A DNA stretch of 64,000 nt, from assembly GCF_004792685.1 (NCBI RefSeq), contig NZ_SRXT01000010.1, positions 48,910-112,909 of the forward strand, given 5' to 3'. The stretch's first letter is position 1. Each line of letters opens with the position of its first letter. The DNA is from Sphingomonas gei. Its GTDB lineage: Bacteria; Pseudomonadota; Alphaproteobacteria; Sphingomonadales; Sphingomonadaceae. The notes under the pieces were generated by a model that was not told the DNA's origin, made no database searches, and worked only from the letters and a program-made list of their open reading frames with translations. This document shows positions 27,541 to 35,214 of this stretch, piece after piece. The translations under genes were made by a program, and so were the position numbers.

Positions 27541-28365
27541 CTAAACGGCGACCGCGGCCCCCGCTCCGAATGCCAGCACGACAGCGCGCAGCTTGCTGGA
27601 CGCGCCGAGCTTCTCCAGCGAATTGCGCAGATGGAACTCGACCGTACGACCCGAGATGCCAAGGGTCTGGCCGCTCTCGTCCACCGTCTGTCCCAGCGCC
27701 GCCAGGCGAAGGCATTCGAGCTCGCGATTGGACAGCCGCGGCGCGCGCCCGACCCATTCGGCGATCGGCACGAGCCTCTTGGCCAGCGCGTGGAACTGGC
27801 CGGCGAGGAAAGCCATTTCGGGCGCGCGCTTTTCTATGAGGCTCTGGATGGACGATTCGTCGAAGCCGAACAGGCTCAGATAGGCTGGGCAACCGGCGCT
27901 GTCCTGGACCGGGAGGACGAGCCCGGCATCGACGCCCCGCGCACGCTCGCCATCCAGCCAGCCGCGCTGGTGGGGCGTGAGCGATGCTCCGGTCCGCGTC
28001 GACCAAGAAAAAGGCTCGTACGCGCCGCGAATCCGCCCGATCGCGGGGTCGCTCGCTATCCAGTGCTCGTCCTCCCGGTCCGCCTGGCTGGAGGTCGACA
28101 GATAGCGGATCGCGCACCCTGGCTCGCTTTCCTCGAGACCCCAGCACGGTCGGCCGAGCTGGATGTAGCGCGCGCCGTAAAAGCCAAGGCTTCGCGCATA
28201 TTTGAGAAGCCAGCCGCGGAGATCGAGCGCGGACATACAGAGATCGAGGCGCGGCAATCCGTTCTGAATTTCGGCCACCACGGCGGGCGCCGGTTGCGCG
28301 GCCACGGCGCCGGTATTTCCACCATCCTGCACACGCTCTTCAGATGTGGCCCGGCTCGCAAGCAT
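27541..28365 (-). CDS. LuxR-family transcriptional regulator 2
   Basis: A 274-residue paralogue of the product of 22821-23624. It has an N-terminal sensor-type region (about 45-200; GARYIQLG matches GARYMHLG in the paralogue) and a LuxR/GerE helix-turn-helix at about 208-270 (LSNRELECLRLAALGQT, then RTVEFHLRNSLEKL). The start at 28365 is preferred over 28416 because MLASR aligns with the MFASS start of the paralogue and GGGGAAG precedes it. It lies downstream of fecR but has its own upstream element resembling that of luxR1. No autoinducer synthase is nearby. Probably acts with regulator 1 on the surface-protein genes. Confidence 0.82.
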   Translation of the reverse strand: MLASRATSEERVQDGGNTGAVAAQPAPAVVAEIQNGLPRLDLCMSALDLRGWLLKYARSLGFYGARYIQLGRPCWGLEESEPGCAIRYLSTSSQADREDEHWIASDPAIGRIRGAYEPFSWSTRTGASLTPHQRGWLDGERARGVDAGLVLPVQDSAGCPAYLSLFGFDESSIQSLIEKRAPEMAFLAGQFHALAKRLVPIAEWVGRAPRLSNRELECLRLAALGQTVDESGQTLGISGRTVEFHLRNSLEKLGASSKLRAVVLAFGAGAAVAV

Positions 28366-28396
28366 TGGTGCTTCCCCCGCAGTGATCCCAACTGAA

Positions 28397-28439
28397 GGAC
28401 ACCTCGACCAAAGCATTCTGGCAGGAAATTTTTGTTACA
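28397..28439 (-). promoter_or_regulatory. Shared upstream element, luxR2 copy
   Basis: The second copy of the 43-nt block, beginning 31 nt upstream of the luxR2 start in the 118-nt gap after fecR. GGACACC and the T-rich 26-nt segment have the same spacing as at 23661-23703. On the coding strand it contains TGTAACAAAAA and TGCCAGAAT. Likely an independent promoter or activator site for luxR2. Confidence 0.55.
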
Positions 28440-28483
28440 TTTCAGAGACAGTTTGCAGTCTCCAGCTATTGCGTCGAATGGCT

Positions 28484-29479
28484 TCAACTCAGTACGACGA
28501 CGTTTCCCGGCAGGCGTGCGACGTTGATACCCAGCGCTAGTTCGGCCTGACTGAAGAAATCGTCGAGCCGATCGACATAATAGGTTCCGCTCAGCGATCG
28601 CGCGGCCAGATCGGCATTGGCGAGAAACACCCTGCCCGGGCGATAGCGATTGATCTCGGCGACGACCTGACGCATCGGCATGTTGCGGAAGATGAGCGTG
28701 CCGGATTGCCATGCGGTGAGCACCGCGGCGTCTGCTCCCGGCTTGACCGGGCCGATCCCTGACCCGTCGTAACGAACCTCGGCGGCGGCGCGAAGCATGC
28801 GCTTCTCCCCAGCCCATGCGACTTCGACCTGGCCTTCGAGGCAGGTGATGCAGACGTCGCCGCCGTCGCGTCGCGCGTTGAAACGACCGCCGCGGACGAC
28901 GCTGACCCCATCGCCTGCGACGAGTGCGGCGGGCCCCGCCCTGCCGCTCGACAGCACCGCTTCGCCCGAGATCAGCTCGATCGCCGGCATGCCTAGGCCT
29001 GCATACATGTCGATGGCGGTGCGCGTGTTGAGATCGACGCTCGCACCGCCCGCCAGTGCGACGACACGACGTTGGCCGGGGCCGGTGCGATAGTCGGCCA
29101 TCGCCTCGCCCGCACTCGGCAGCAGATCGAGCGTCCGCCCGAACAGCAACGCGCCCCCCGCCACCGAAGCCGCGATCGCACCGCCGAAGAAATGCCGGCG
29201 CCCGAGATTGAGATGCGGTCGCGCCGGCGCGGCGAAGGCGACGATTTTCGCATCGTCCGGCATCGCGACCGCCTGTGTCTCGACGACGCGCACGAGTCCG
29301 CGCAGGCGCAGCGCCGCGCGAAAGGCTTCCTCATGAGCACGGCTCTGACTGCGCCACGCTACGAATGCGGCGGCGTCGTGGTCGGTCGCCTCGCCGGAAT
29401 GGAGGCGATTGAGGTGATCCAGGCCCTCGAGGCGTAAGCGCGCGAGCTCAGAATCCGTCCAGCCGCTCCGTTGCGTCAT
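28484..29479 (-). CDS. FecR-family anti-sigma/sensor protein 1
   Basis: A 331-residue inner-membrane regulator. A cytoplasmic N-terminus (about 1-90, DUF4880-like with AAFVAWRSQSRAHEEAF) binds the sigma factor. One membrane helix lies at about 95-117. The periplasmic FecR domain is at about 125-225. The C-terminal region (PMRQVVAEINRY, then LSGTYYVD) is a DUF4974-like fold that in this family contacts STN domains. The ATG at 29479 was chosen over a TTG two codons earlier. It follows the ECF sigma gene by 60 nt. No TonB-dependent receptor gene is adjacent, unlike standard FecIRA loci. Confidence 0.88.
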   Translation of the reverse strand: MTQRSGWTDSELARLRLEGLDHLNRLHSGEATDHDAAAFVAWRSQSRAHEEAFRAALRLRGLVRVVETQAVAMPDDAKIVAFAAPARPHLNLGRRHFFGGAIAASVAGGALLFGRTLDLLPSAGEAMADYRTGPGQRRVVALAGGASVDLNTRTAIDMYAGLGMPAIELISGEAVLSSGRAGPAALVAGDGVSVVRGGRFNARRDGGDVCITCLEGQVEVAWAGEKRMLRAAAEVRYDGSGIGPVKPGADAAVLTAWQSGTLIFRNMPMRQVVAEINRYRPGRVFLANADLAARSLSGTYYVDRLDDFFSQAELALGINVARLPGNVVVLS

Positions 29480-29539
29480 TCTCAATAGCCGTCCAATAGC
29501 TCCTGGGGGAGCGCGCCGCGCGTGCTCATCGTGAAGTCC

Positions 29540-30142
29540 CTATTGAGGGGACACTTGAAGCAAGCGTTTTTGCAAGTCTGCAACGAAAGTTTCTTCCGTC
29601 GCTCCATGGAGATAGCGCGTCGCGAGCAGCAGCTCGTGACGAACAGTCCTCTCCGACACGTTGAAATTCAATGCGATTCTCTGATAGTCGGCGTTCTCGA
29701 CCCAGAAACAGCGGAACATCGCGCGGCGGCGAGGCGGCAGGGCCTGCAACGCACGCTCCACCGCAGCCAGGTCGGACCGCGCTTCGGCGATGCGGAGCGG
29801 CCCGGGATCGTCGTCCGCGATCTCGAGGAGTTCCGCTATGTCCGCCGCGGACAAATGCCGCGCCTCCGATCGCCTGCGATTGCTGGCGATATTGAGGGCC
29901 ATGCTGATCAGGTACGAGCGCGGATTGCGCAATTCTCCCTGGATTTCGGTGCGCAGCAGTCGCACATACGTGTCCTGCAGTGCTTCGTTGGCCGCATCCG
30001 CGGATCCGAGCCGGCTGGTGAGCTGCCGCTTGAGATCCGGATAGGTCGAGACGAGCAACCCGATCAGGGTATCACGCGGACCGGAATTCGCCACGGCGCT
30101 CCGATCGGATGGACTGAGCGCGCCCGCTTCGGAATGAGTCAC
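29540..30142 (-). CDS. ECF RNA polymerase sigma factor (FecI-like) 1
   Basis: A 200-residue sigma-70-family factor with region 2 at about 28-95 (LTSRLGSADAANEALQDTYVRLL, NPRSYLISMALNIASN) and region 4 at about 125-185 (LQALPPRRRAMFRCFWVE, VSERTVRHELLLATRYL). It overlaps the upstream tonB stop by 4 nt and is followed by fecR, so the anti-sigma is co-expressed. Targets are unknown; the AAC-containing element before both luxR genes is a candidate. Confidence 0.92.
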   Translation of the reverse strand: MTHSEAGALSPSDRSAVANSGPRDTLIGLLVSTYPDLKRQLTSRLGSADAANEALQDTYVRLLRTEIQGELRNPRSYLISMALNIASNRRRSEARHLSAADIAELLEIADDDPGPLRIAEARSDLAAVERALQALPPRRRAMFRCFWVENADYQRIALNFNVSERTVRHELLLATRYLHGATEETFVADLQKRLLQVSPQ

Positions 30143-30837
30143 TTCGGCCCGGCCGACCAGCTTGCATTGCGCTGCATGACCGAGAGGTCGATCTCGATCA
30201 CGAAATCCATCCGGGATGGGAGGCTGGCGGGAATGGGAGGCAGCGGCTGTGCTCGCTCGAGCGCCTCGAGCGCCGCATTGTCGAGCAGTTCCGAACCCGA
30301 ACTGTCCTGGATCCAGCTGTCGAGGACTTTGCCCGGGCGGTCAATCTTGAAGGCGAGCCGCGTGACGCCGGAGAGGCTGAGGCGGCGCGCTTCCGCCGGA
30401 TAGCGACTGACCGCCGCGAGGGCTTGATAGAGCCGCCGCTGATAGTCGCTGAAGTCGGACGGACTCGGTCCCCCGCGATAGCCCGCTGTTTCGCTAGACG
30501 TCGCCACTGCGATCCCCTCGCCGGCAGATTTGGACGGGGGCGCCACGAAAGCGATGAGACGCACCGGCTGCGCGGCTCGGCGTCTGCCCTCCAACGGCGC
30601 TGCAGCAGGCGTTCTGGGACGCTCGCTCCTGATCGGATTATGCAGCGCGCCTTCCGCTGGGCCGAGCGGGATGAGTTCCACGACCAGCGGGGAGCGCATG
30701 TCCTTCAATCCAGGCTTCTCCGGGGGCTGGTCGGACAGACCATAGATGATGCCGCCCACTATGACGGCATGGCCGACACACGAGCAGATGAGGCTCAGGA
30801 AATTGATCCGGTTGGGACCAGGCATGAACACTCGCAT
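30139..30837 (-). CDS. tonB: TonB-family energy transducer 2
   Basis: A 232-residue TonB-like protein with an N-terminal anchor at about 12-34, a moderately proline-rich spacer and a standard TonB C-terminal domain at about 130-225. That domain includes SRYPAEARR, GVTRLAFKIDRPGKVL and LPPIPASLP. A start four codons later (30825) is equally plausible. It leads the tonB-sigma-fecR operon, coupled to the sigma gene by a 4-nt overlap. It is divergent from the Calx-beta/RTX gene across a 546-bp gap. A TonB gene co-transcribed with an ECF sigma but without a receptor is unusual. Confidence 0.85.
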   Translation of the reverse strand: MRVFMPGPNRINFLSLICSCVGHAVIVGGIIYGLSDQPPEKPGLKDMRSPLVVELIPLGPAEGALHNPIRSERPRTPAAAPLEGRRRAAQPVRLIAFVAPPSKSAGEGIAVATSSETAGYRGGPSPSDFSDYQRRLYQALAAVSRYPAEARRLSLSGVTRLAFKIDRPGKVLDSWIQDSSGSELLDNAALEALERAQPLPPIPASLPSRMDFVIEIDLSVMQRNASWSAGPK

Positions 30838-31383
30838 TGAGTCGAAGCACTGCTCGCTTAGACCACTCGTCTGGGACGTTAGTGTGACATGAATGGTCTT
30901 GTGATTCGCTCACCTAGGGGAATCACGAGGCCGCTCCATGCGTCGCGCACGCCCCCGTATCGTGGAGCGCTCCACCGGAAACATTGTGCGCCGCGCGTCG
31001 GCAAGGACTGCCGGGAATACCCAAGCACCGCGGGTAAAAAGCGGCCATCCGGATTCTGAAGAGCGGACGACACTCGCGGAAGCGCCTCCTCCGTGTATCG
31101 ACTGCGGCGCGGCGCGCCAGGACGCTGACTTTTGGGATTGATCGGAGCCGGCGCCAAGATCGCACAAAACCCCTCAACAATGTACAAGAAAAACCCAATA
31201 AAAGACAAAATATATCAATAATGTACAAAATACGCCATTAATATACAAAAGCGAACAACAGCAACCAACAATACCAGAAACAAGGATGTCATACTCCGGC
31301 TGTAGCCGAATCCACGATCTAGCTTGTGATTCGCGTATCCATTCCATTTCGCGCTTGCGCGATTACTTAAAGGAATTGCAGCC
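30838..31383. promoter_or_regulatory. Divergent intergenic region with phased TGTACAA repeats
   Basis: A 546-bp gap between tonB2 and the RTX gene. The part near tonB2 is GC-rich with no credible gene. From about 31165 to 31290 it is AT-rich and holds three related repeats: AATGTACAAG at 31179, AATGTACAAAA at 31220 and AATATACAAAA at 31240. They are spaced 41 and 20 bp, close to four and two helical turns, as expected for cooperative operators. AAAGGA before the ATG at 31384 is the ribosome site. Confidence 0.5.
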
Positions 31384-33411
31384 ATGAAAGAGATTTTGAT
31401 CTCCGATGACGTCTATCTTGCCGACACCGTCGGCCATCTCAGCATCGGCGACGCCAGCGTCGTCGAGGGCGACGGCGGGACCCGCAATCTAGTCTTCACC
31501 GTGACCCGTACCGGCGGCACCACCGGCGCGGCCAGCGTCGAATATGGCGTCGACCTCGACGGCACCGCCTCGCTTGGCGACCTCGCCGACGACGCGGTGC
31601 TCGCCGGAACGATCGACTTCGCCGATGGCGAGACCAGCAAGACGATCACCGTCGCCGTCAAGGGCGATACCGTGATCGAGGCCAATGAGGTGCTCTCGGT
31701 CCGGCTCTATCCGCTCAGCGGCGATCTCGTCGTCGATGACGACACCGCCACCGGCACCATCCTCAACGACGACGTGCTGCCGGGCCATCTCAGCATCGGC
31801 GACGCCAGCGTCGTCGAGGGCGACGGCGGGACCCGCAATCTAGTCTTCACCGTGACCCGTACCGGCGGCACCCCCGGCGCGGCCAGCGTCGAATATGGCG
31901 TCGACCTCGACGGCACCGCCTCGCTTGGCGACCTCGCCGACGACGCGGTGCTCGCCGGAACGATCGACTTCGCCGACGGCGAGACCAGCAAGACGATCAC
32001 CGTCGCCGTCAAGGGCGACACCGTGGTCGAGGCCAATGAGGTGCTCTCGGTCCGGCTCTATCCGCTCAGTGGCGACCTCGTCGTCGATGACGACACCGCT
32101 ACCGGCACCATCCTCAACGACGACGTGCTGCCCGGCCATCTCAGCATCGGCGACGCCAGCGTCGTCGAGGGCGATGGCGGCATCCGCAATCTCGTCTTCA
32201 CCGTGACCCGCACCGGCGGCACCACCGGTGCGGCCAGCGTCGAATATGGCGTCGACCTCGACGGCACCGCCTCGCTCGGCGACCTCGCCGACGACGCAGT
32301 GCTCGCCGGGACGATCGACTTCGCCGACGGCGAGACCAGCAAGACGATCACCGTCGCGGTCAAGGGCGATACCGTGATCGAGGCCAATGAGGTGCTCTCG
32401 GTCCGGCTCTATCCGCTCAGCGGCGACCTCGTCGTCGACGACGACACCGCTACCGGCACCATCCTCAACGACGATCACCCCAACCAGGCGCCGGCAGCGC
32501 ACGGTGATGCAATTGCGGTCAACGAGGATGCGACCACGGCGAACCTCTGGACGACGCTGCTCGGAAACGACAGCGATCCCGAGGGGCAACCGCTGTCGAT
32601 CAGCGCGGTGAACGCTTCAGGCACGCTCGGCCATGTCGTGTTCGACGCGGCGCATCAGACGCTGCGATATGTCGCCGAAGCCGATGCGTTCGATGCACTT
32701 GCACCCGGCGCGACCGCGACCGACAGCTTCACCTATACGGTGACCGACGCGGGCGGGCTCACCAGCACCGCGACGGTGAACGTCACCGTGACCGGGATCG
32801 CCGATGGCGTGACGCGCATCGGCACCTCCCATAACGACACGCTCAACGGCACCGGAGGCGAGGACACGTTGTGGGGCGGACTCGGCAACGACAAGCTCGT
32901 CGGCCTTGGAGGGCACGATCTGCTCGACGGCAGCCTTGGCGACGACAAGCTCGACGGCGGTGACGGCAATGACAAACTGTACGGCGGCCTGGGCAATGAC
33001 GAGTTGCGCGGCGGCAACGGCAACGACGCGTTGTTCGGCGGGCTGGGCAAAGATAAATTGTGGGGCGGCGCAGGCGCCGACAGCTTCCACTTCAGCTGGC
33101 TCGACGGCCAGAACACTGTGTACGATTTCAACACCACTGAGGACCAGATCGTGCTCGACCATGGTGTGACCCTGAGCAGCAGCAAGATCCAGGACGTCAA
33201 CAATGATGGCGTCAACGACCTCGTCCTCAAGCTCAGCTTCGGAGGATCGGTCGCACTGCTCGGGGTAAGCAACGCCAGTCAGGTCAATATCGTCGCCGGC
33301 AATTCCTATACGGGCCACTTGTCGCCGCTGGCCGGACTACTCGACGCCAGCGGCGTGCTCTCCGGCACGCTAGACCATGTGACGTCGACCGACCTCGCTC
33401 ACGGCTTCTGA
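31384..33411 (+). CDS. Calx-beta repeat / RTX calcium-binding surface protein
   Basis: A 675-residue acidic protein without an N-terminal signal peptide. Three near-identical Calx-beta domains of 117 residues begin at residues 17, 134 and 251. A cadherin-like/VCBS-type domain follows at about 368-475 (AIAVNEDATTANLW, DSFTYTVTDAGG). About eight RTX nonapeptides of GGxGxDxL type lie at about 493-565 (GGLGNDKLV, GGNGNDALF), then a C-terminal region of ~110 residues. RTX proteins without a signal peptide normally leave by type I secretion using C-terminal signals. No ABC exporter lies in this window. Probably a calcium-stabilised adhesin or S-layer-like protein. Confidence 0.85.
   Translation: MKEILISDDVYLADTVGHLSIGDASVVEGDGGTRNLVFTVTRTGGTTGAASVEYGVDLDGTASLGDLADDAVLAGTIDFADGETSKTITVAVKGDTVIEANEVLSVRLYPLSGDLVVDDDTATGTILNDDVLPGHLSIGDASVVEGDGGTRNLVFTVTRTGGTPGAASVEYGVDLDGTASLGDLADDAVLAGTIDFADGETSKTITVAVKGDTVVEANEVLSVRLYPLSGDLVVDDDTATGTILNDDVLPGHLSIGDASVVEGDGGIRNLVFTVTRTGGTTGAASVEYGVDLDGTASLGDLADDAVLAGTIDFADGETSKTITVAVKGDTVIEANEVLSVRLYPLSGDLVVDDDTATGTILNDDHPNQAPAAHGDAIAVNEDATTANLWTTLLGNDSDPEGQPLSISAVNASGTLGHVVFDAAHQTLRYVAEADAFDALAPGATATDSFTYTVTDAGGLTSTATVNVTVTGIADGVTRIGTSHNDTLNGTGGEDTLWGGLGNDKLVGLGGHDLLDGSLGDDKLDGGDGNDKLYGGLGNDELRGGNGNDALFGGLGKDKLWGGAGADSFHFSWLDGQNTVYDFNTTEDQIVLDHGVTLSSSKIQDVNNDGVNDLVLKLSFGGSVALLGVSNASQVNIVAGNSYTGHLSPLAGLLDASGVLSGTLDHVTSTDLAHGF
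31432..32475 (+). repeat. Three tandem 351-bp coding repeats (Calx-beta)
   Basis: Units start at 31432, 31783 and 32134 with a period of exactly 351 bp. They are nearly identical at the DNA level, including at synonymous positions; the third is truncated at the junction with the next domain. This indicates recent duplication or gene conversion and makes copy-number change by recombination likely. Confidence 0.95.
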
Positions 33412-33453
33412 CGCGCTGAGGTTGAGATCGGCACTACTGATCTTGAATACACC

Positions 33454-33482
33454 CTCCTCCGCTTGCGCTGCAAGCGGAGGAG
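33454..33482 (+). terminator. Strong hairpin after the RTX gene
   Basis: A perfect 12-bp stem (CTCCTCCGCTTG with CAAGCGGAGGAG) around a 5-nt loop lies 42 nt after the RTX stop. No T-run follows on either strand, so it may stop transcription weakly or protect the 3' end of the mRNA. Confidence 0.55.
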
Positions 33483-33656
33483 TCGCCTGGCATGTACTGG
33501 GAGTGCTGCGCAGCGAAGCGGACATTCGTTCAGGAAGTTTGCGAGGTCCGAAGGCTCAGAGTCAGACATTCAACGTCCTAGCGCGACTTCCCGAAACAGC
33601 CTTTCATTCACGTGACCACCATTCGTTTAAACTGGCGAGGTTGGTAGGCCGCGAAT

Positions 33657-33930
33657 TTAGCCTTGGAAGCGCGTTGACCATCGCTCCGCGAAGGCCTCGA
33701 GTGCCACCCCGCTCGCCGCATCGTAGCGGGCATCCCCGAAGCTCTTCGTACTCCTCTCGGCAGGATGAGTGCAGCCACACCGCACCATCCGCCGGATCGA
33801 TCGCGAGCAGGTCGGCATCGAAAAGTTTGTGAAGGTCTGCGCGCAAGAGAATGCCGTTACCGTCCGCGTCCGAGCCGTCAGCTTTAATCTGGCGGTTCCG
33901 GAACAACCTTCCATGGCGAGAAGTGGGCAT
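33657..33930 (-). pseudogene. HNH endonuclease remnant, frameshifted
   Basis: One minus-strand frame reads KADGSDADGNGILLRADLHKLFDADLLAIDP, the central part of a small HNH nuclease domain written here in two overlapping pieces: the NGILLRADLHKLFD block and the preceding ADGSDADG loop. The normal His before the loop is replaced by Gln (RQIKAD). Around 33735 the reading continues only in another frame, which ends ASGVALEAFAERWSTRFQ, a typical C-terminus for this group. The N-terminal half is missing. This is a decayed gene, not an active nuclease. Confidence 0.6.
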
Positions 33931-34137
33931 ATGACCTGCAGGGGCAACTCGGCGCCTTCAGCCACGCCAACGCGGTGCTGATGCGGGCTTGGAGCGCCAC
34001 GCCGGCCTCGGTTGAGCCGAACAAGAATCGTGAGTTGTCGTCGAGAACGCTCCCATGTCTTGCGTCACCGCATCGATCGCGGGGCGACCTTCATGAACAA
34101 GGTTTTTGCCCGTTAAGCCACTGCCCTCCGGGATGCT

Positions 34138-34554
34138 TTAGATACTTCCTTCCTCAGACCTATTACTGTCTGCGAGACGGGGCGAAGGCCGGCTGACAAT
34201 GAAAGCGGCGCAGCCAGCCATCACCACGCCGACGATCAGATCGATCGCGACGCTCGGTCGCGCGCCCCACCAGAATAGCGCATACCCCAGCGCGATGCCC
34301 GAACAGGCCATGATTTTCGCCCGCGGACCGATCGCACCGTCCTCGCGCCAGGCGCGGAGCGTCGGTCCGAAGCGCGGATGATCGAGCAACCATGCTTCAA
34401 GCCGAGGCGAGGAGCGCGCAAAGCAGCCCGCGGCGAGGATGAGGAAGATCGTCGTCGGCATGAGCGGCAGCAAAGCGCCGATCAACCCGAGCGCAACGAA
34501 CACGAACCCCAGCACCAGCCAGGCAGCCCGGGACAGATGCCCTAGCGGGCCCAT
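34138..34554 (-). CDS. YbaN-like (DUF454) inner-membrane protein
   Basis: A small membrane protein of about 138 residues. Two hydrophobic helices come early (AAWLVLGFVFVALGLIGALLP, stopping near PTTIFLILAAGCFA) and two later. Between them is the family block ARSSPRLEAWLLDHPRFGP-like, followed by WREDGAIGPRAKI. Molecular function is unknown for the family. The ATG at 34554 lies 10 nt after the heme oxygenase stop; a start at 34581 would overlap that gene. It is the last gene of the heme operon, so a link to heme or iron use is possible by association. Confidence 0.82.
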   Translation of the reverse strand: MGPLGHLSRAAWLVLGFVFVALGLIGALLPLMPTTIFLILAAGCFARSSPRLEAWLLDHPRFGPTLRAWREDGAIGPRAKIMACSGIALGYALFWWGARPSVAIDLIVGVVMAGCAAFIVSRPSPRLADSNRSEEGSI

Positions 34555-34564
34555 CGGCGACGGA

Positions 34565-35176
34565 TCAGGCGAATGCGGCATCGACCAGGCCATGCACGCG
34601 GACAAAGGCAGCTTCGGCACCGGCAATCACACGTGCATCCTCTTCGGGCGTAAGGCCGAGCGCATCGAGCGCCGCAGTGAATTCCCGCCAATGCTGCGCG
34701 CGTCCATCGGGATGCCCGGCAAGATGACGCGCTCCGAAGCCCGCGTCGAGGCCAATCGCTGCGGCCGCTTTGTAGAGGAAAGCCGCGCCCAGGTTCGAGC
34801 CCTCCGCCACGTAGAGCCAGCCGAAGGCCGTCGGCAGATCCACGTCCCCGCCGCCGAACGCCGGCGCGCGATCCGCATCGGGTACTCCCCGCCCCAGATC
34901 GGCGAGATCCTGACGAATCGGAGCGAGACGGCGGCGTCCCTCCAGGTCGGGTAACACCGCCCGAAGCGCAGGATGCCGATAGAGTGCTTCGATATCGCGG
35001 TGGAACAGGTACTGGACCTCGAGAAACAGGCCGTAGCGATCCCGATCGCGGAAGGGCTCGCCCGCCATGATCCGGTTGTCGAGCCGTTGGTGTACGGCCT
35101 GGGTGTTCGCCTTCAGCCGCTTTGCCCGGCTCGCCTCTGCCGCGTTCGGCGCATCGAGCGTGGTGGTCGTGGTCAT
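34565..35176 (-). CDS. hemO: Biliverdin-producing heme oxygenase
   Basis: A 203-residue all-helical heme oxygenase that would open imported heme to biliverdin, CO and Fe2+ in the cytoplasm. His29 in LKANTQAVHQRLD is the likely proximal heme ligand. The distal-helix signature reads GWLYVAEGSNLGAAFLY, close to the LYVLEGSTLGG form of bacterial enzymes. I chose the ATG at 35176, with AAGGAA 7 nt upstream; longer in-frame starts run back into tonB. It follows tonB by 38 nt in the Slam/hemophilin operon, which supports heme-iron release as its role rather than bilin supply for a phytochrome. Confidence 0.9.
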   Translation of the reverse strand: MTTTTTLDAPNAAEASRAKRLKANTQAVHQRLDNRIMAGEPFRDRDRYGLFLEVQYLFHRDIEALYRHPALRAVLPDLEGRRRLAPIRQDLADLGRGVPDADRAPAFGGGDVDLPTAFGWLYVAEGSNLGAAFLYKAAAAIGLDAGFGARHLAGHPDGRAQHWREFTAALDALGLTPEEDARVIAGAEAAFVRVHGLVDAAFA

Positions 35177-35214
35177 GGAGTTTTCCTTCCCGGTCTGGTC
35201 GAAAATGGCAAATG

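Larger units (their letters stand above)
33412..34137. other. Gene-poor region with degraded sequence
   Basis: This 726-bp stretch holds the hairpin at 33454 and the HNH remnant below. On the plus strand, about 33911-34050 can be read as a short plausible peptide fragment (WAYDLQGQLGAFSHANAV) without a start or domain, perhaps a second gene relic. I see no intact gene. Confidence 0.45.

Noticed and set aside
22821..28365. A complete acyl-homoserine-lactone quorum-sensing pair.
   Set aside because: Both regulators look LuxR-like, but there is no luxI-type synthase in the window.
30910..31208. Several short overlapping frames on both strands between tonB2 and the RTX gene.
   Set aside because: No ribosome sites, no conserved motifs, and they overlap one another in all frames.
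31432..32475. Regularly spaced repeats considered as a CRISPR or satellite array.
   Set aside because: Units are 351 bp, in frame and encode Calx-beta domains; there are no spacers.
33422..33832. A 136-codon plus-strand frame after the RTX gene.
   Set aside because: Low-complexity Ser/Arg-rich tail, covers the hairpin and lies opposite the HNH remnant. No homology pattern.
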